A DNA stretch of 62,789 bases from SIG440 sp045591095 (GCA_045591095.1 JAZNSF010000041.1:1-62789), one strand, 5' to 3'; shown: positions 31,865 through 41,462, counted from the first letter of the stretch. Notes: generated by a model from the sequence alone, not told the origin. A program made the numbers and translations.

Positions 31865-33733
31865 TTAGTCATTTAACTCGGTGTTATTTTCCACTGCTGT
31901 AGGCTCTTCCTCACTCGATGCAGGAGCTTCTCCAAACAATGCTTCAAATTCGTCAGCATCGATTTTCTCTTTTTCTAAAAGAAGCTTAGCTGTTGCTTCT
32001 ACCTTGCTGGCCTGAGAGGAAAGAATATCCTTACATTTTGCGTAAGCTTGGTCAATAATGCTTTTGATTTCGTCATCAATTTTTGCTGCAATTGCTTCGC
32101 TGTAGTCCTTTGTGTGACCAAAGTCACGACCGATAAATACTTCGTCGTTGCTGCTTCCAAAGGTACGTGTTCCTAAATTCTCGCTCATACCATATTTAAC
32201 AACCATGTTTTTAGCGATTGCGGTAGCACGTTCTATGTCGTTGGAAGCGCCGGTGCTGATATCGTCAAGGAACAGCTGTTCCGCAACTCTTCCACCCAAA
32301 AGCGATACGATTTCTTCGGACATTTCGGTCTTTGAGGTGTAGGAAGTATCCTCTTTTGGAAGAGAAAGAGTATATCCGCCGGCTCTGCCACGCGGGATAA
32401 TAGAAATCTGATGAACGCGGTCCTGTGTGGGTAGCATTTTTGAAACAACAGCATGCCCTGCTTCATGGAAAGCTGTGAGCTTTCGTTCTTTTTCGGTCAC
32501 AATACGTGTCTTCTTTTCGGGACCGGCAATAACCTTCATAATCGATTCTTCAAGGTCAAACATAGTGATTTCCTTTTGCCCAAGCTTTGCAGCCCTTAGC
32601 GCTGCTTCGTTTACAAGGTTTTCAAGGTCTGCACCGGTAAAGCCAACCGTTGTTTTTGCTAAAACGTCAAGGCGGACATCCTTTGAAAGCGGCTTATCCT
32701 TGGCATGAACCTTTAGGATTTCTTCTCTGCCCTTTACGTCGGGGTAGTCAACCAAAACCTGACGGTCAAAACGGCCGGGCCTTAAAAGTGCGCTGTCTAA
32801 GATGTCGGGACGATTTGTAGCGGCGATAACTATTACGCCTTCGTTAAGAGTAAAGCCATCCATCTCGACAAGAAGCTGGTTTAGGGTCTGCTCGCGTTCG
32901 TCGTGGCCACCGCCAAGACCCGCGCCCCTTTGCCGTCCTACAGCGTCAATTTCGTCGATGAAAATAATGCAAGGGGCATTCTTCTTTGCGTGTTCAAAAA
33001 GGTCGCGCACACGTGATGCACCAACGCCGACAAACATTTCAACAAAGTCAGAACCGGAAATAGAGAAGAAGGGAACACCTGCTTCACCTGCTACAGCTTT
33101 TGCAAGTAGTGTCTTACCGGTACCCGGAGGGCCAACGAGCAAAAAGCCCTTAGGGATTCTTGCACCAAGGTCGCGAAACTTCTGGGGATTTTTGAGGAAT
33201 TCCACGATTTCCTGAAGCTCCTCTTTTTCCTCGTCCTCGCCGGCTACATCGTCAAAGGTTTTTTTGTTCTTTTCGTTATTAACCAGTTTAGCACGGCTTT
33301 TGCCAAAGGACATAGCACCTCCGGGACCACCGCCCTGGGATTGCTTCATAATGACGAACCAGAAAACCAGCATAATGACGATAAACCCAAGTGACGGCAA
33401 AAAGCTTAGCCACCATGGAGGTGATGCCGGAACGGGTGTGTCTACTTTGAGTGTTCCTGCTGCGATTTGTCTTTCGATATCCTCGCCAACACTTGCATAA
33501 ATCGCACCGTAACCTGGTGTTACGATAGAAACTTTTGTGTTGTCGTTTAAGGTTACATAGGCGTCGGTATCTACCACCTGAAGCTCCTTGACCTGGCCTG
33601 TGCGGACCATATTAAGAAGGTCAGAATAGACATAAGTTGCCTTGGTTTCGGGCATAGAGGTAAGTACAAATATAGTGATTATTATCAAAAATAAAATTAA
33701 ATAAAACCCAAGCCCTCGCAAATATTTTTTCAA
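31865..33733 (-). CDS. ftsH: ATP-dependent zinc metalloprotease FtsH
   Basis: FtsH is the membrane-bound AAA+ protease that degrades damaged and regulatory membrane proteins. I place the start at TTG 33733, because GGAGG stands 7 bp ahead of it and the product then begins with KKYLRGLGFYLILFLIIITI, as FtsH proteins do; this gives 622 residues. Two membrane helices flank an extracytoplasmic region. The ATPase has GPPGTGKTLLAKAVAGEA, FIDEIDAVGRQRGAG and the arginine finger region RPGRFDR. The protease zinc motif is FHEAGHAVV. The acidic C-terminus (SSEEEPTAVENNTELND) is typical. Confidence 0.95.
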   Translation of the reverse strand: MKKYLRGLGFYLILFLIIITIFVLTSMPETKATYVYSDLLNMVRTGQVKELQVVDTDAYVTLNDNTKVSIVTPGYGAIYASVGEDIERQIAAGTLKVDTPVPASPPWWLSFLPSLGFIVIMLVFWFVIMKQSQGGGPGGAMSFGKSRAKLVNNEKNKKTFDDVAGEDEEKEELQEIVEFLKNPQKFRDLGARIPKGFLLVGPPGTGKTLLAKAVAGEAGVPFFSISGSDFVEMFVGVGASRVRDLFEHAKKNAPCIIFIDEIDAVGRQRGAGLGGGHDEREQTLNQLLVEMDGFTLNEGVIVIAATNRPDILDSALLRPGRFDRQVLVDYPDVKGREEILKVHAKDKPLSKDVRLDVLAKTTVGFTGADLENLVNEAALRAAKLGQKEITMFDLEESIMKVIAGPEKKTRIVTEKERKLTAFHEAGHAVVSKMLPTQDRVHQISIIPRGRAGGYTLSLPKEDTSYTSKTEMSEEIVSLLGGRVAEQLFLDDISTGASNDIERATAIAKNMVVKYGMSENLGTRTFGSSNDEVFIGRDFGHTKDYSEAIAAKIDDEIKSIIDQAYAKCKDILSSQASKVEATAKLLLEKEKIDADEFEALFGEAPASSEEEPTAVENNTELND

Positions 33734-33808
33734 GTTAATGCCTCCATCTCTGGGTAAATTTTTTAAGTCCGCCAAAAGTGCGGAAGAATGTTCCAAATAT
33801 ACATACTA

Positions 33809-33837
33809 ATATTAACATAAACCTGAGGGAAAAACAA
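33809..33837 (-). promoter_or_regulatory. Candidate promoter of ftsH
   Basis: On the minus strand TTGTTT (33832-33837) and TAATAT (33809-33814) are 17 bp apart, about 75 bp before the TTG start. Confidence 0.4.
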
Positions 33838-33879
33838 TAGATAAAGTGAAAAATTCATAAAAATGCAACATTCTTAGTA

Positions 33880-33908
33880 TTGACAAAATATGCAATAACA
33901 ATTACAAT
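33880..33908 (+). promoter_or_regulatory. Promoter of the tandem cyclophilin genes
   Basis: TTGACA at 33880-33885 and TACAAT at 33903-33908 have a 17-bp spacer. It is divergent from ftsH. Confidence 0.7.
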
Positions 33909-33940
33909 ATCTTTATACTAAAAATGAAGAGGAAAACTAA

Positions 33941-34696
33941 ATGAAAAATAATAAAAATTTAAATAAAAAAGCTGCAAAAAAGAAGATGTCGAATAAAAAC
34001 TTGGGCGGAATAATCGGTGGTATTTTGGCGATTGTTGCTGCTGCTTTGGTTATTGCTGTTGGCGCAAGCGGTGGGATAAAGACAGGCGAAAAACTTTCAC
34101 TGTATTCTGGTACAAACACTACTCTTGCTGACAGCAAAGATGCTGATAAGAATATCGACAAAAGTGGCAGCAAGGAGGACAAACAAATGATAGAAGAAAA
34201 TGTAAAGGTTTTAGTAGAAATGGAAAACGGCGAGGAGTTTGTGATTGAACTTTATCCTGAATACGCTCCCCAGACAGTACAGAATTTTGTGGATTTAGTT
34301 ACCGACGGCTTTTATGACGGCGTTGGCTTCCACCGAGTTGTTGATGGATTTATGGCTCAGGGTGGCGACCCCGAGGGCACAGGCATGGGCGGAAGTGGCG
34401 TCAATATCCCCGGTGAATTTGCGGCAAATGGCTTTACACAAAATACTTTGTCACATACTCGCGGCGTTATTTCCATGGCACGTTCTCAAAACCCCGACAG
34501 TGCATCAAGCCAGTTCTTTATCTGCTATGACGATGCATCGTTTTTGGACGGTCAGTATGCAGCCTTTGGTAAGGTAATTGAAGGTATGGAAACTGTTGAC
34601 GGATTTTTGGATGTAAAGCGCAGCTTTAACTCTATGGGCGAAGAAGCATCACCCGTTGAACCGATTGTTATGGAAAGGGTTACTATCATTGAATAG
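33941..34696 (+). CDS. Membrane-anchored cyclophilin-type peptidyl-prolyl isomerase
   Basis: The 251-residue protein has a very basic N-terminus (KNLNKKAAKKKMSNK), one membrane helix (IIGGILAIVAAALVIAVGA), a linker rich in Asp and Lys and then a cyclophilin domain from residue 85. The domain shows VGFHRVVDGFMAQGGDP with the catalytic Arg, the SMARSQNPDSASSQFFI stretch and LDGQYAAFGKVIEGM. It would assist folding of exported proteins outside the membrane. The C-terminal halves of this protein and the next are close paralogs (same motifs, same HTRGVISMAR and PQTVxNF strings). Confidence 0.92.
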   Translation: MKNNKNLNKKAAKKKMSNKNLGGIIGGILAIVAAALVIAVGASGGIKTGEKLSLYSGTNTTLADSKDADKNIDKSGSKEDKQMIEENVKVLVEMENGEEFVIELYPEYAPQTVQNFVDLVTDGFYDGVGFHRVVDGFMAQGGDPEGTGMGGSGVNIPGEFAANGFTQNTLSHTRGVISMARSQNPDSASSQFFICYDDASFLDGQYAAFGKVIEGMETVDGFLDVKRSFNSMGEEASPVEPIVMERVTIIE

Positions 34697-34712
34697 TATG
34701 AGGAAGAACTAA

Positions 34713-35957
34713 ATGAAAAGAATAATAGCATTTTTAACTTTGATAGGGGTTCTTTGTACCATGACTGCCTGGGCGCATCCTTTTAGTGATGTAGTTGGTC
34801 ACTGGGCAGAAGAAGAAATAGAGAGAGGGTACAGTAATCAAATTTTAAATGGCGACCCTGACGGAAAGTTCTGGCCAGATGATGATATCACAAGAGCAGA
34901 GTTTGTGAAGATTGTTACAGCTACTATTTGCGAAAGATTAGGGACCGAAATCCCCCAATTTTATGAAGAGGACCAAATGATACATTGGGCGGCAAATTAT
35001 TATGCTTTCACAAGTTTATTTGTGAAGACTTCATCTGAAACCCCTTCTATTGACGGCATTAAGCCTGGAAAGATGGACACCTACGAGGAGTTTGAAATGC
35101 CCATCGCAAGATGGGAAATGGCATATATGCTTGGACAAGTACTGGAGAATGTATTGGGTAAGAGCTTTACAGAGAATGGGGGCACATTTAAAGATGATGC
35201 CGAAATAATGAAACTTCCTGAGGGAATTTCAAAAGCTATATCCGGTTGCAGTGAGTTTAAACTGATGATGGGCGACGAGAAGAATTTGTTTAATCCCAAA
35301 CTAACGGGAAGTCGCGCCGAAGCGGTTACTGTTGTAAATCGTCTTGATGATATTATTATTCAGACGATAGAAACTTTAGAAAAAGAGCAGGCGGCAGCTG
35401 AAGAAGCTTACAATCAGGCAATCCAAGAGTCTATAATGACATATACCGATATCCCTAAAGGTCATCCTAAAGTAACTATGACTATGGAAAACGGCAAAAA
35501 GATAGAACTTGAGCTTTATCCTGAATATGCACCACAGACGGTGGCAAACTTTGTAAAGCTCGCAAAAGACGGGTTTTACAATGGCCTTACATTCCACCGC
35601 ATTGTAGACGGCTTTATGGCTCAGGGCGGTGACCCCAACGGAAATGGCACTGGCAGCGCCCAACACACTATAAAAGGTGAATTCTTGGCAAATGGATTTG
35701 ACAAAAATACACTTAGCCACACCCGGGGAGTAATTTCCATGGCACGTTCAAGCCACATGGACAGTGCGTCAAGTCAGTTTTTTATCTGCTATGATGATGC
35801 ACCATTTTTGGACGGACAATATGCAGCGTTCGGCAAGGTGACAAAGGGCATGGAAGTTGTTGATGCTTTTCTCAAAACTCCGCGCACAGCAAATAGGATG
35901 GGCGAAGTTTCGATTCCTGAAGAGCCTGTCGTTATTAAATGGATTACAGTAAAATAA
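34713..35957 (+). CDS. S-layer-homology protein fused to a cyclophilin domain
   Basis: The 414-residue precursor has a signal peptide (IIAFLTLIGVLCTMTAWA). An SLH-type module follows at about 22-70 (HPFSDVVGHWAEEEIERGY, then FWPDDDITRAEFVKIV). A second, less clear SLH-like region (residues 125-215) carries ARWEMAYMLGQVLENV and GSRAEAVTVVNRL. A short coiled segment (EKEQAAAEEAYNQA) leads to a full cyclophilin domain from about 248 (TFHRIVDGFMAQGGDP, SASSQFFICYDDAPFLDG). SLH modules bind secondary cell-wall polymer, so this prolyl isomerase would be held at the wall. It starts 16 bp after its paralog, pointing to tandem duplication and domain shuffling. Confidence 0.9.
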   Translation: MKRIIAFLTLIGVLCTMTAWAHPFSDVVGHWAEEEIERGYSNQILNGDPDGKFWPDDDITRAEFVKIVTATICERLGTEIPQFYEEDQMIHWAANYYAFTSLFVKTSSETPSIDGIKPGKMDTYEEFEMPIARWEMAYMLGQVLENVLGKSFTENGGTFKDDAEIMKLPEGISKAISGCSEFKLMMGDEKNLFNPKLTGSRAEAVTVVNRLDDIIIQTIETLEKEQAAAEEAYNQAIQESIMTYTDIPKGHPKVTMTMENGKKIELELYPEYAPQTVANFVKLAKDGFYNGLTFHRIVDGFMAQGGDPNGNGTGSAQHTIKGEFLANGFDKNTLSHTRGVISMARSSHMDSASSQFFICYDDAPFLDGQYAAFGKVTKGMEVVDAFLKTPRTANRMGEVSIPEEPVVIKWITVK

Positions 35958-35963
35958 TATATA

Positions 35964-35996
35964 AAAAATCCCACACCGGTTAGTGTGTGGGATTTT
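35964..35996. terminator. Bidirectional terminator after the cyclophilin genes
   Basis: AAAATCCCACAC pairs with GTGTGGGATTTTT around CGGTTA. Confidence 0.85.
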
Positions 35997-36015
35997 TGTA
36001 TGCAATAATTAAAAT

Positions 36016-37476
36016 TTATCTTTGATAAAGACGCTTTGTTTCGTATTGTGGCTCGAAACTTACATTTATGCCAAGACGTTTTAGAATTTTTTCGTCCTCT
36101 TCGCTTATTATCACACTAAAATGCGCAACGCTGCCACGCAAATTTTCAAGTTCTTCTTTTGCCGAGAGCGAAATCGGGTTTGAAAGAGCGGATATAGTCA
36201 GAGCAAGCAAAACCTCGTCGGTGTGAAGTCTTGGGTTTTTGTGTTTTAAGTATCTGGTCTTTAAGTCACAGATAGGCTCCAGTACTTTCGCATCAATCAG
36301 GTCAAGACTGTCGTCGATGCTACCTAAGACTTTTAGCGCATTAAGAAGAAGTGCGGATGCTGCACCAAGTGTGCTTGATGTTTTGCCGGTTACAATTTGC
36401 CCATTCGGAAGAAGAAGCGCACCTGCCGGCGAACCGGTTTTCTCGGCCTTGCAAAGCGCCTCGGGAACTGCAGGGCAATACTCGGGTGTGATTTGGGCCT
36501 GATTCATAAGAAGTTCAAGCTTTTTTGTCTGCGCTTCGTCGCATCTGCCACGGAAGGCATTTGCAGCAACAGTATAGTATCTTCGGATAATTTCAAACTT
36601 GGATGCATCGCAGCAAGCGTCATCATCAAATATACAAAAACCTGCCATGTTTACGCCCATATCGGTAGGCGATTTATAGGGGGATGACCCTTGTATTCTT
36701 TCAAAAATAGTGTTAAGGACCGGGAAAATTTCTACATCACGGTTGTAGTTTACTGCGGTCTTACCATAAGCCTCTAAGTGAAATGGGTCAATCATATTTA
36801 CGTCGTCAAGGTCGGCAGTTGCAGCTTCATATGCCAGATTCACTGGATGCTTGAGCGGAAGATTCCAAATCGGGAATGTTTCGAACTTAGCATAGCCTGC
36901 GTTTATTCCACGCTTATGGTCGTGATACAGCTGACTTAAGCAGGTAGCCATCTTGCCACTTCCGGGACCGGGAGCGGTAACTACCACCAGCGAACGCTCG
37001 GTTTCTATATAATCGTTTTTACCAAGTCCCTCGTCGCTAAGGATGTGCGGTATATCCGACGGATACCCTGTAATTGTGTAGTGTTTGTAGCATTTGATGC
37101 CAAGAGAGGTAAGATGCTTTAAAAATGCTTTGGCGTTTGGCTGGCTGTTGTATCTGGTAAGTACCACAGAACCAACATAAAGGTCTAAATCGCTGAAAGT
37201 ATCGATAAGCCTTAAAACATCGCTGTCATAAGTAATGCCTATATCACTTCGGGTTTTGTTGGACTCGATATCCTCGGCGCTGATGGTGATAACAATTTCC
37301 ACCTCGTCTTTAAGCTGCTGAAGCATACGGATTTTGCTGTCAGGTTCAAAACCCGGCAAAACACGAGATGCATGATAATCGTCAAACAGCTTGCCGCCAA
37401 ACTGAGCAATACGATTTCGTATCTGCTCCGACTGCATAGTGAGGTATTTTTGATTGTCAAATCCAATTCTTCCCAT
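36016..37476 (-). CDS. DUF1846 family protein
   Basis: The 486-residue protein matches DUF1846, an unstudied family widespread in Firmicutes. It begins RIGFDNQKYLTMQSEQIRNRI, has GGKLFDDYHASRVLPGFEPD and a nucleotide-binding-like TAPGPGSGKMATCLSQLYHD near residue 172. LPNGQIVTGKTSSTLGAASALLLNALK appears in the C-terminal half. The glycine-rich segment suggests phosphate or nucleotide binding, though its function is unknown. It is a single leftward gene that starts at ATG 37476 behind AGGAGC. Confidence 0.88.
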   Translation of the reverse strand: MGRIGFDNQKYLTMQSEQIRNRIAQFGGKLFDDYHASRVLPGFEPDSKIRMLQQLKDEVEIVITISAEDIESNKTRSDIGITYDSDVLRLIDTFSDLDLYVGSVVLTRYNSQPNAKAFLKHLTSLGIKCYKHYTITGYPSDIPHILSDEGLGKNDYIETERSLVVVTAPGPGSGKMATCLSQLYHDHKRGINAGYAKFETFPIWNLPLKHPVNLAYEAATADLDDVNMIDPFHLEAYGKTAVNYNRDVEIFPVLNTIFERIQGSSPYKSPTDMGVNMAGFCIFDDDACCDASKFEIIRRYYTVAANAFRGRCDEAQTKKLELLMNQAQITPEYCPAVPEALCKAEKTGSPAGALLLPNGQIVTGKTSSTLGAASALLLNALKVLGSIDDSLDLIDAKVLEPICDLKTRYLKHKNPRLHTDEVLLALTISALSNPISLSAKEELENLRGSVAHFSVIISEEDEKILKRLGINVSFEPQYETKRLYQR

Positions 37477-37574
37477 TTCTCTAAGCTCCTTTTTTCTAAC
37501 ACTACTAAGTATACCATATTTTTCGACAAGATAAAAGGGGTAAATTAAAAAAATTTCAATTATTTAAAAAAACA

Positions 37575-37615
37575 AAAAATCCTCCCGGTGCGCGGAATCA
37601 CACAAAGAGGATTTT
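37575..37615 (-). terminator. Terminator of the ABC exporter operon
   Basis: AAAAATCCTC and GAGGATTTT form a stem around a 22-base loop; on the minus strand the hairpin is followed by TTTTTTGTTTTTTT. Confidence 0.75.
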
Positions 37616-37628
37616 ATAGGCTGTTTTA

Positions 37629-39566
37629 TTATTCGACATCTGCGTCAAAGGAGCCGGTATAAAGGCGGTAGTATTTGCCTTTTTGGGCAATTAATTCATC
37701 GTGATTGCCGCGTTCTATAATTTTGCCGTTATCCATAACCATAATAACGTCGGAGTTTTGGATAGTTGAAAGGCGGTGGGCAATAACAAATACCGTTCTT
37801 CCTTGCATAAGCGAATCCATGCCCTTTTGGACAATTCGCTCGGTACGGGTGTCAATACTTGATGTAGCTTCGTCCAGTATCATAACCGGCGGGTCTAGAA
37901 CAGCAGCGCGGGCAATAGCTAAAAGCTGTCTTTGACCTTGCGAAAGGCCTTCGCCGCCGCTTTTTAAAATGGTATCATAGCCATCAGGAAGTAGTTTTAT
38001 AAATCCGTCGGCATTGGCAAGGCGAGCTGCAGCATAGACTTCTTCGTCGGTTGCATCAAGCCTTCCGTAGCGGATGTTTTCCATAACCGTTCCGGTAAAG
38101 AGGTGCGTGTCCTGAAGCACTATTCCTAGTGCCGAGCGCAAGTCGTTCTTTTTGATTTTATTTATGTTTATGCCATCGTAGCGGATTTTGCCGTTTTGGA
38201 TGTCGTAAAAACGATTAAGAAGATTTGTAATTGTGGTTTTGCCGGCACCGGTAGCGCCAACAAGTGCAATTTTTTGACCGGGTTTTGCAAATATCGAAAT
38301 ATCATGAAGTACGGTCTTTTCGGGGATATATCCAAAGTCAACAGACTCAAGCAAAATGTCGCCGGTAAGCTTTGTATATGTGGTGCTTTTGTCATTATGA
38401 GGATGCTTCCACGCCCAGATACCAGTACGCTTTGGGCTTTCGGTAAGAACACCGTTTTCTTCGGTCACGTTTACTAAGGAAACATAGCCGTTATCTTTTT
38501 CAAAGGGCTCGTCAATAAGCTCAAAGATGCGTTCTGCCCCGGCAAGTGCCATGATTATAGAATTTATCTGCTGTGACATATGACTGATTGGCATAGTGAA
38601 GCTTTTGCTGAGCTGCAAAAATGCGGCAATCATACCAATTGTGATATTGGGTATGCCAATTGCGATAAGTGGTGAAGGAAGACCTAGGACTGCAAGTGCT
38701 CCGCCCGCCATTGCAAGAAGAACATACTGAAGATGCCCGAGGTTACCCATAATCGGCATAAGAATATTAGCCAGAATATTTGCCTGCGTTGCGTTGTAGC
38801 ACAGTTCTTCGTTGAGCTTATCAAAGTTTGCTTTTGTCTGCTTTTCATGACAGAAAACCTTTACAACCTTCTGGCCGTTGATATGCTCTTCAATAAATCC
38901 GTTTACCTGACCCAAAGACTTCTGTTGAGCAATAAAAAACTTAGAACTCTTGCCGGTAATTTTTTTACTTATAAGCAAAATAAGTGAAACAATAAATAAA
39001 ACAACTACGGTGAGCGGTATGCTGGTAGAAAGCATTGCAATAAGAACAGAAATGATAGTAATAACCGAATTAAAGGTATGAGGTATACTTTGAGTAATCA
39101 TCTGCCTTAAGGTGTCGGTATCGTTGGTGTAGCGGCTCATTGTGTCGCCATGGGAATGTGTGTCAAAATAAGAGATAGGGAGTTTTTGCATTTTTACAAA
39201 CATATCGTCACGAATATCTTTGAGGACGCCCTGGCCCACAATAATCATTATCCGGTTGTATAAAAAGTTTGCAATAACTCCAAAACCATAAATGCCAAGC
39301 ATCTGGAGAATTGCCATAAGAAGTGGCGTAAAGTCACGACTGCCGTTTTTAAGCATAGGGGTTAGATAATCGTCAAGGACTGCTTGGATAAACATCGAAC
39401 CACGTACGCCTGCAACAGCACTCATGATTATCAAACATAAAACCGCAGCAAAATGGAGCTTGTAGCTGCCAAAGATGTAGCCTAAGAGGCGTTTTAGGGT
39501 CCGTTTTGTATTTTTTGGGCGCCTTAGTGCGTGCATAGCGCCACCACGTCCACCGGGTCTACTCAT
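37629..39566 (-). CDS. ABC exporter half-transporter with canonical ATPase site
   Basis: This type IV exporter half has six membrane helices and one ATPase. It shows Walker A VGATGAGKTTITNLL, the signature GGEGLSQGQRQLLAIARA and Walker B PVMILDEATSSIDTRTE with the catalytic glutamate. I start it at ATG 39566 (645 residues), behind GGGAGGTG; it overlaps the partner gene by 8 bp. The N-terminus is Gly/Arg rich (SRPGGRGGAMHALRRPKN). With the upstream partner, which has a degenerate site, it should form a heterodimer of the BmrCD/LmrCD type that exports drugs or lipids. The substrate is unknown. Confidence 0.93.
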   Translation of the reverse strand: MSRPGGRGGAMHALRRPKNTKRTLKRLLGYIFGSYKLHFAAVLCLIIMSAVAGVRGSMFIQAVLDDYLTPMLKNGSRDFTPLLMAILQMLGIYGFGVIANFLYNRIMIIVGQGVLKDIRDDMFVKMQKLPISYFDTHSHGDTMSRYTNDTDTLRQMITQSIPHTFNSVITIISVLIAMLSTSIPLTVVVLFIVSLILLISKKITGKSSKFFIAQQKSLGQVNGFIEEHINGQKVVKVFCHEKQTKANFDKLNEELCYNATQANILANILMPIMGNLGHLQYVLLAMAGGALAVLGLPSPLIAIGIPNITIGMIAAFLQLSKSFTMPISHMSQQINSIIMALAGAERIFELIDEPFEKDNGYVSLVNVTEENGVLTESPKRTGIWAWKHPHNDKSTTYTKLTGDILLESVDFGYIPEKTVLHDISIFAKPGQKIALVGATGAGKTTITNLLNRFYDIQNGKIRYDGININKIKKNDLRSALGIVLQDTHLFTGTVMENIRYGRLDATDEEVYAAARLANADGFIKLLPDGYDTILKSGGEGLSQGQRQLLAIARAAVLDPPVMILDEATSSIDTRTERIVQKGMDSLMQGRTVFVIAHRLSTIQNSDVIMVMDNGKIIERGNHDELIAQKGKYYRLYTGSFDADVE

Positions 39567-41292
39567 TTTCGCCCACCTCCCTTTGCTGTGATTCGTATAT
39601 TTCGCGGTAAACAAGGTTACTTTCTAAAAGATTTTCGTGGGTATCAAAAGCGTCAATCCGGCCGTTTTCCATAACAATAATCCGGTCAGCATGCTGAATT
39701 GACGAAATTCTTTGCGCAATAATCAGCTTTGTTGTGTTTGGAATTTCTTCTTTAAATGCCGTACGGATAAGACTGTCGGTGCGGGTGTCTACAGCACTGG
39801 TTGAGTCATCAAGAATAAGGATTTTAGGCTTTTTAAGCAGTGCCCTTGCGATACAAAGCCGTTGCTTTTGACCGCCCGAAACATTCTTTCCGCCTTGCTC
39901 TATATGAGTGTCATACTTATCGGGAAAGGAGTTTATAAATTCGTCTGCCTGGGCGAGCTTTGCTGCATAGCGAATTTCTTCGTCGGTAGCATCAGCATTT
40001 CCCCAAAGGAGGTTCTCTTTTATTGTGCCCGAGAACAGCTCGTTCTTCTGAAGAACCATAGCGACAGAGTCGCGAAGGGCTTTAAGGTTATAATCCCGAA
40101 CGTCACGGCCACCAACCCTGACCTCGCCTTCGTAAACGTCATAAAGTCTTGGGATAAGTTGAACAAGTGTTGTTTTGGAGCTTCCTGTGCCGCCGATTAT
40201 TCCTATGGTTTCGCCTGATTCAATGGAAATATTGATATCCTTAAGGCAAAGCTTGTCGGCATTGTTGCTGTAGCTGAATGACACATCCTTAAATTCGATA
40301 GAGCCGTCCTGAACATCTGTAATATTAAGTTCTCCGTCAGTAAGGTCAGATGTTTCGCTTAAAACCTCGGTTATTCTTTCGGCAGAAGCCTGAGATATTA
40401 TAATCATTACGAATATCATAGAAAAGTTCATAAGACTCATAAGAATTTGGTTGGCATAGGTAATAAGACTGATAAGGTTACCCTGACTCATATTGCCGGA
40501 TAAAATCAGTTTAGAGCCAAACCACGCAATAAGCAGCATAGAAATATACATACTGCTTTGCATAAGTGGCGAGTTGAAGGCAAGTATGCGTTCGGCAGAG
40601 CTGAATTTGTCGTAAATTTTCTTAGATACTGTCTTAAACTTTTCTTCTTCAAAATCCTCACGGACAAAGGCTTTGACAACTCGCATACCGCGGAGGTTCT
40701 CCCTTACAACCTGGTTAAGAAGGTCGTAGGTTTTGAAAACCTTTTCAAAAATCGGATGAGCTTTGGTCGCGATAAAGATAAGACCACCGCCCAAAATCGG
40801 AGCCAGTGCCAAAAAGATGAGGGCAATCTTTGCGTTTACAAAGAACGCCATAGAGAGTGAGAAAATAAGCATAGCTGGGCAGCGCACAGCAATGCGGATA
40901 ATCATCTGATAGGCATGCTGAAGGTTTGTTACGTCAGTAGTAAGTCTTGTGATAAGCCCTGAAGTAGAGAACTTGTCAATATTTGAAAACGAAAAATCCT
41001 GAACCGAATGGAACATCTTTTTGCGGAGGTTTTTTGCAAACCCACTGGACGCAATTGCTGCGTATTTTCCGGATAATGCTCCGCAAAGCATAGAAAGTCC
41101 AACCAGTACGATAAGCAAAAGCCCAATCAAAAAAACTGTGCCAAGATTACTTTTTTCAATTCCCTGGTCAATGATATAAGACATCAGCCACGGGATAAGC
41201 ACCTCAAGAATAACCTCAAAGGTAACAAAAAGCGGCGCCAGAATGGAGGGGCGTTTATATTCGCCAATACAGGCGGCAAGTTTTTTTAGCAT
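39559..41292 (-). CDS. ABC exporter half-transporter with degenerate ATPase site
   Basis: This 577-residue half-exporter has six membrane helices and an ATPase with Walker A GIIGGTGSSKTTLVQLIPRL and signature NVSGGQKQRLCIARALL. Walker B is PKILILDDSTSAVDTRTD, where the catalytic glutamate is replaced by aspartate. That is typical of the non-hydrolysing half of heterodimeric exporters. It is the first gene of the pair, behind a consensus promoter (41342-41370), and couples to the second by an 8-bp overlap. No regulator of the MarR or TetR kind is next to it. Confidence 0.93.
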   Translation of the reverse strand: MLKKLAACIGEYKRPSILAPLFVTFEVILEVLIPWLMSYIIDQGIEKSNLGTVFLIGLLLIVLVGLSMLCGALSGKYAAIASSGFAKNLRKKMFHSVQDFSFSNIDKFSTSGLITRLTTDVTNLQHAYQMIIRIAVRCPAMLIFSLSMAFFVNAKIALIFLALAPILGGGLIFIATKAHPIFEKVFKTYDLLNQVVRENLRGMRVVKAFVREDFEEEKFKTVSKKIYDKFSSAERILAFNSPLMQSSMYISMLLIAWFGSKLILSGNMSQGNLISLITYANQILMSLMNFSMIFVMIIISQASAERITEVLSETSDLTDGELNITDVQDGSIEFKDVSFSYSNNADKLCLKDINISIESGETIGIIGGTGSSKTTLVQLIPRLYDVYEGEVRVGGRDVRDYNLKALRDSVAMVLQKNELFSGTIKENLLWGNADATDEEIRYAAKLAQADEFINSFPDKYDTHIEQGGKNVSGGQKQRLCIARALLKKPKILILDDSTSAVDTRTDSLIRTAFKEEIPNTTKLIIAQRISSIQHADRIIVMENGRIDAFDTHENLLESNLVYREIYESQQREVGENE

Positions 41293-41341
41293 ATTTTTGT
41301 CAGTCCTTTCGCTGAAAAAATTTAACCATTAAGATACATTT

Positions 41342-41370
41342 ATTATAAATCCTTAGGGAATTTTTGTCAA
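41342..41370 (-). promoter_or_regulatory. Sigma-A promoter of the ABC exporter operon
   Basis: On the minus strand TTGACA (41365-41370) and TATAAT (41342-41347), both consensus, are 17 bp apart, 50 bp before the start. Confidence 0.85.
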
Positions 41371-41415
41371 CAAAACAAGGAAAAAGGATACAAAATATTC
41401 ACATTTAAAAAATAC

Positions 41416-41453
41416 AAAAACCCCCACAAAACTGATTCGTATTTGTGGGGATT
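41416..41453 (-). terminator. Terminator of the 712-residue protein gene
   Basis: CCCCACAAA and TTTGTGGGG form a stem; on the minus strand it is followed by GTTTTTGTATTTTTT. Confidence 0.8.
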
Positions 41454-41462
41454 TGAATTTAA

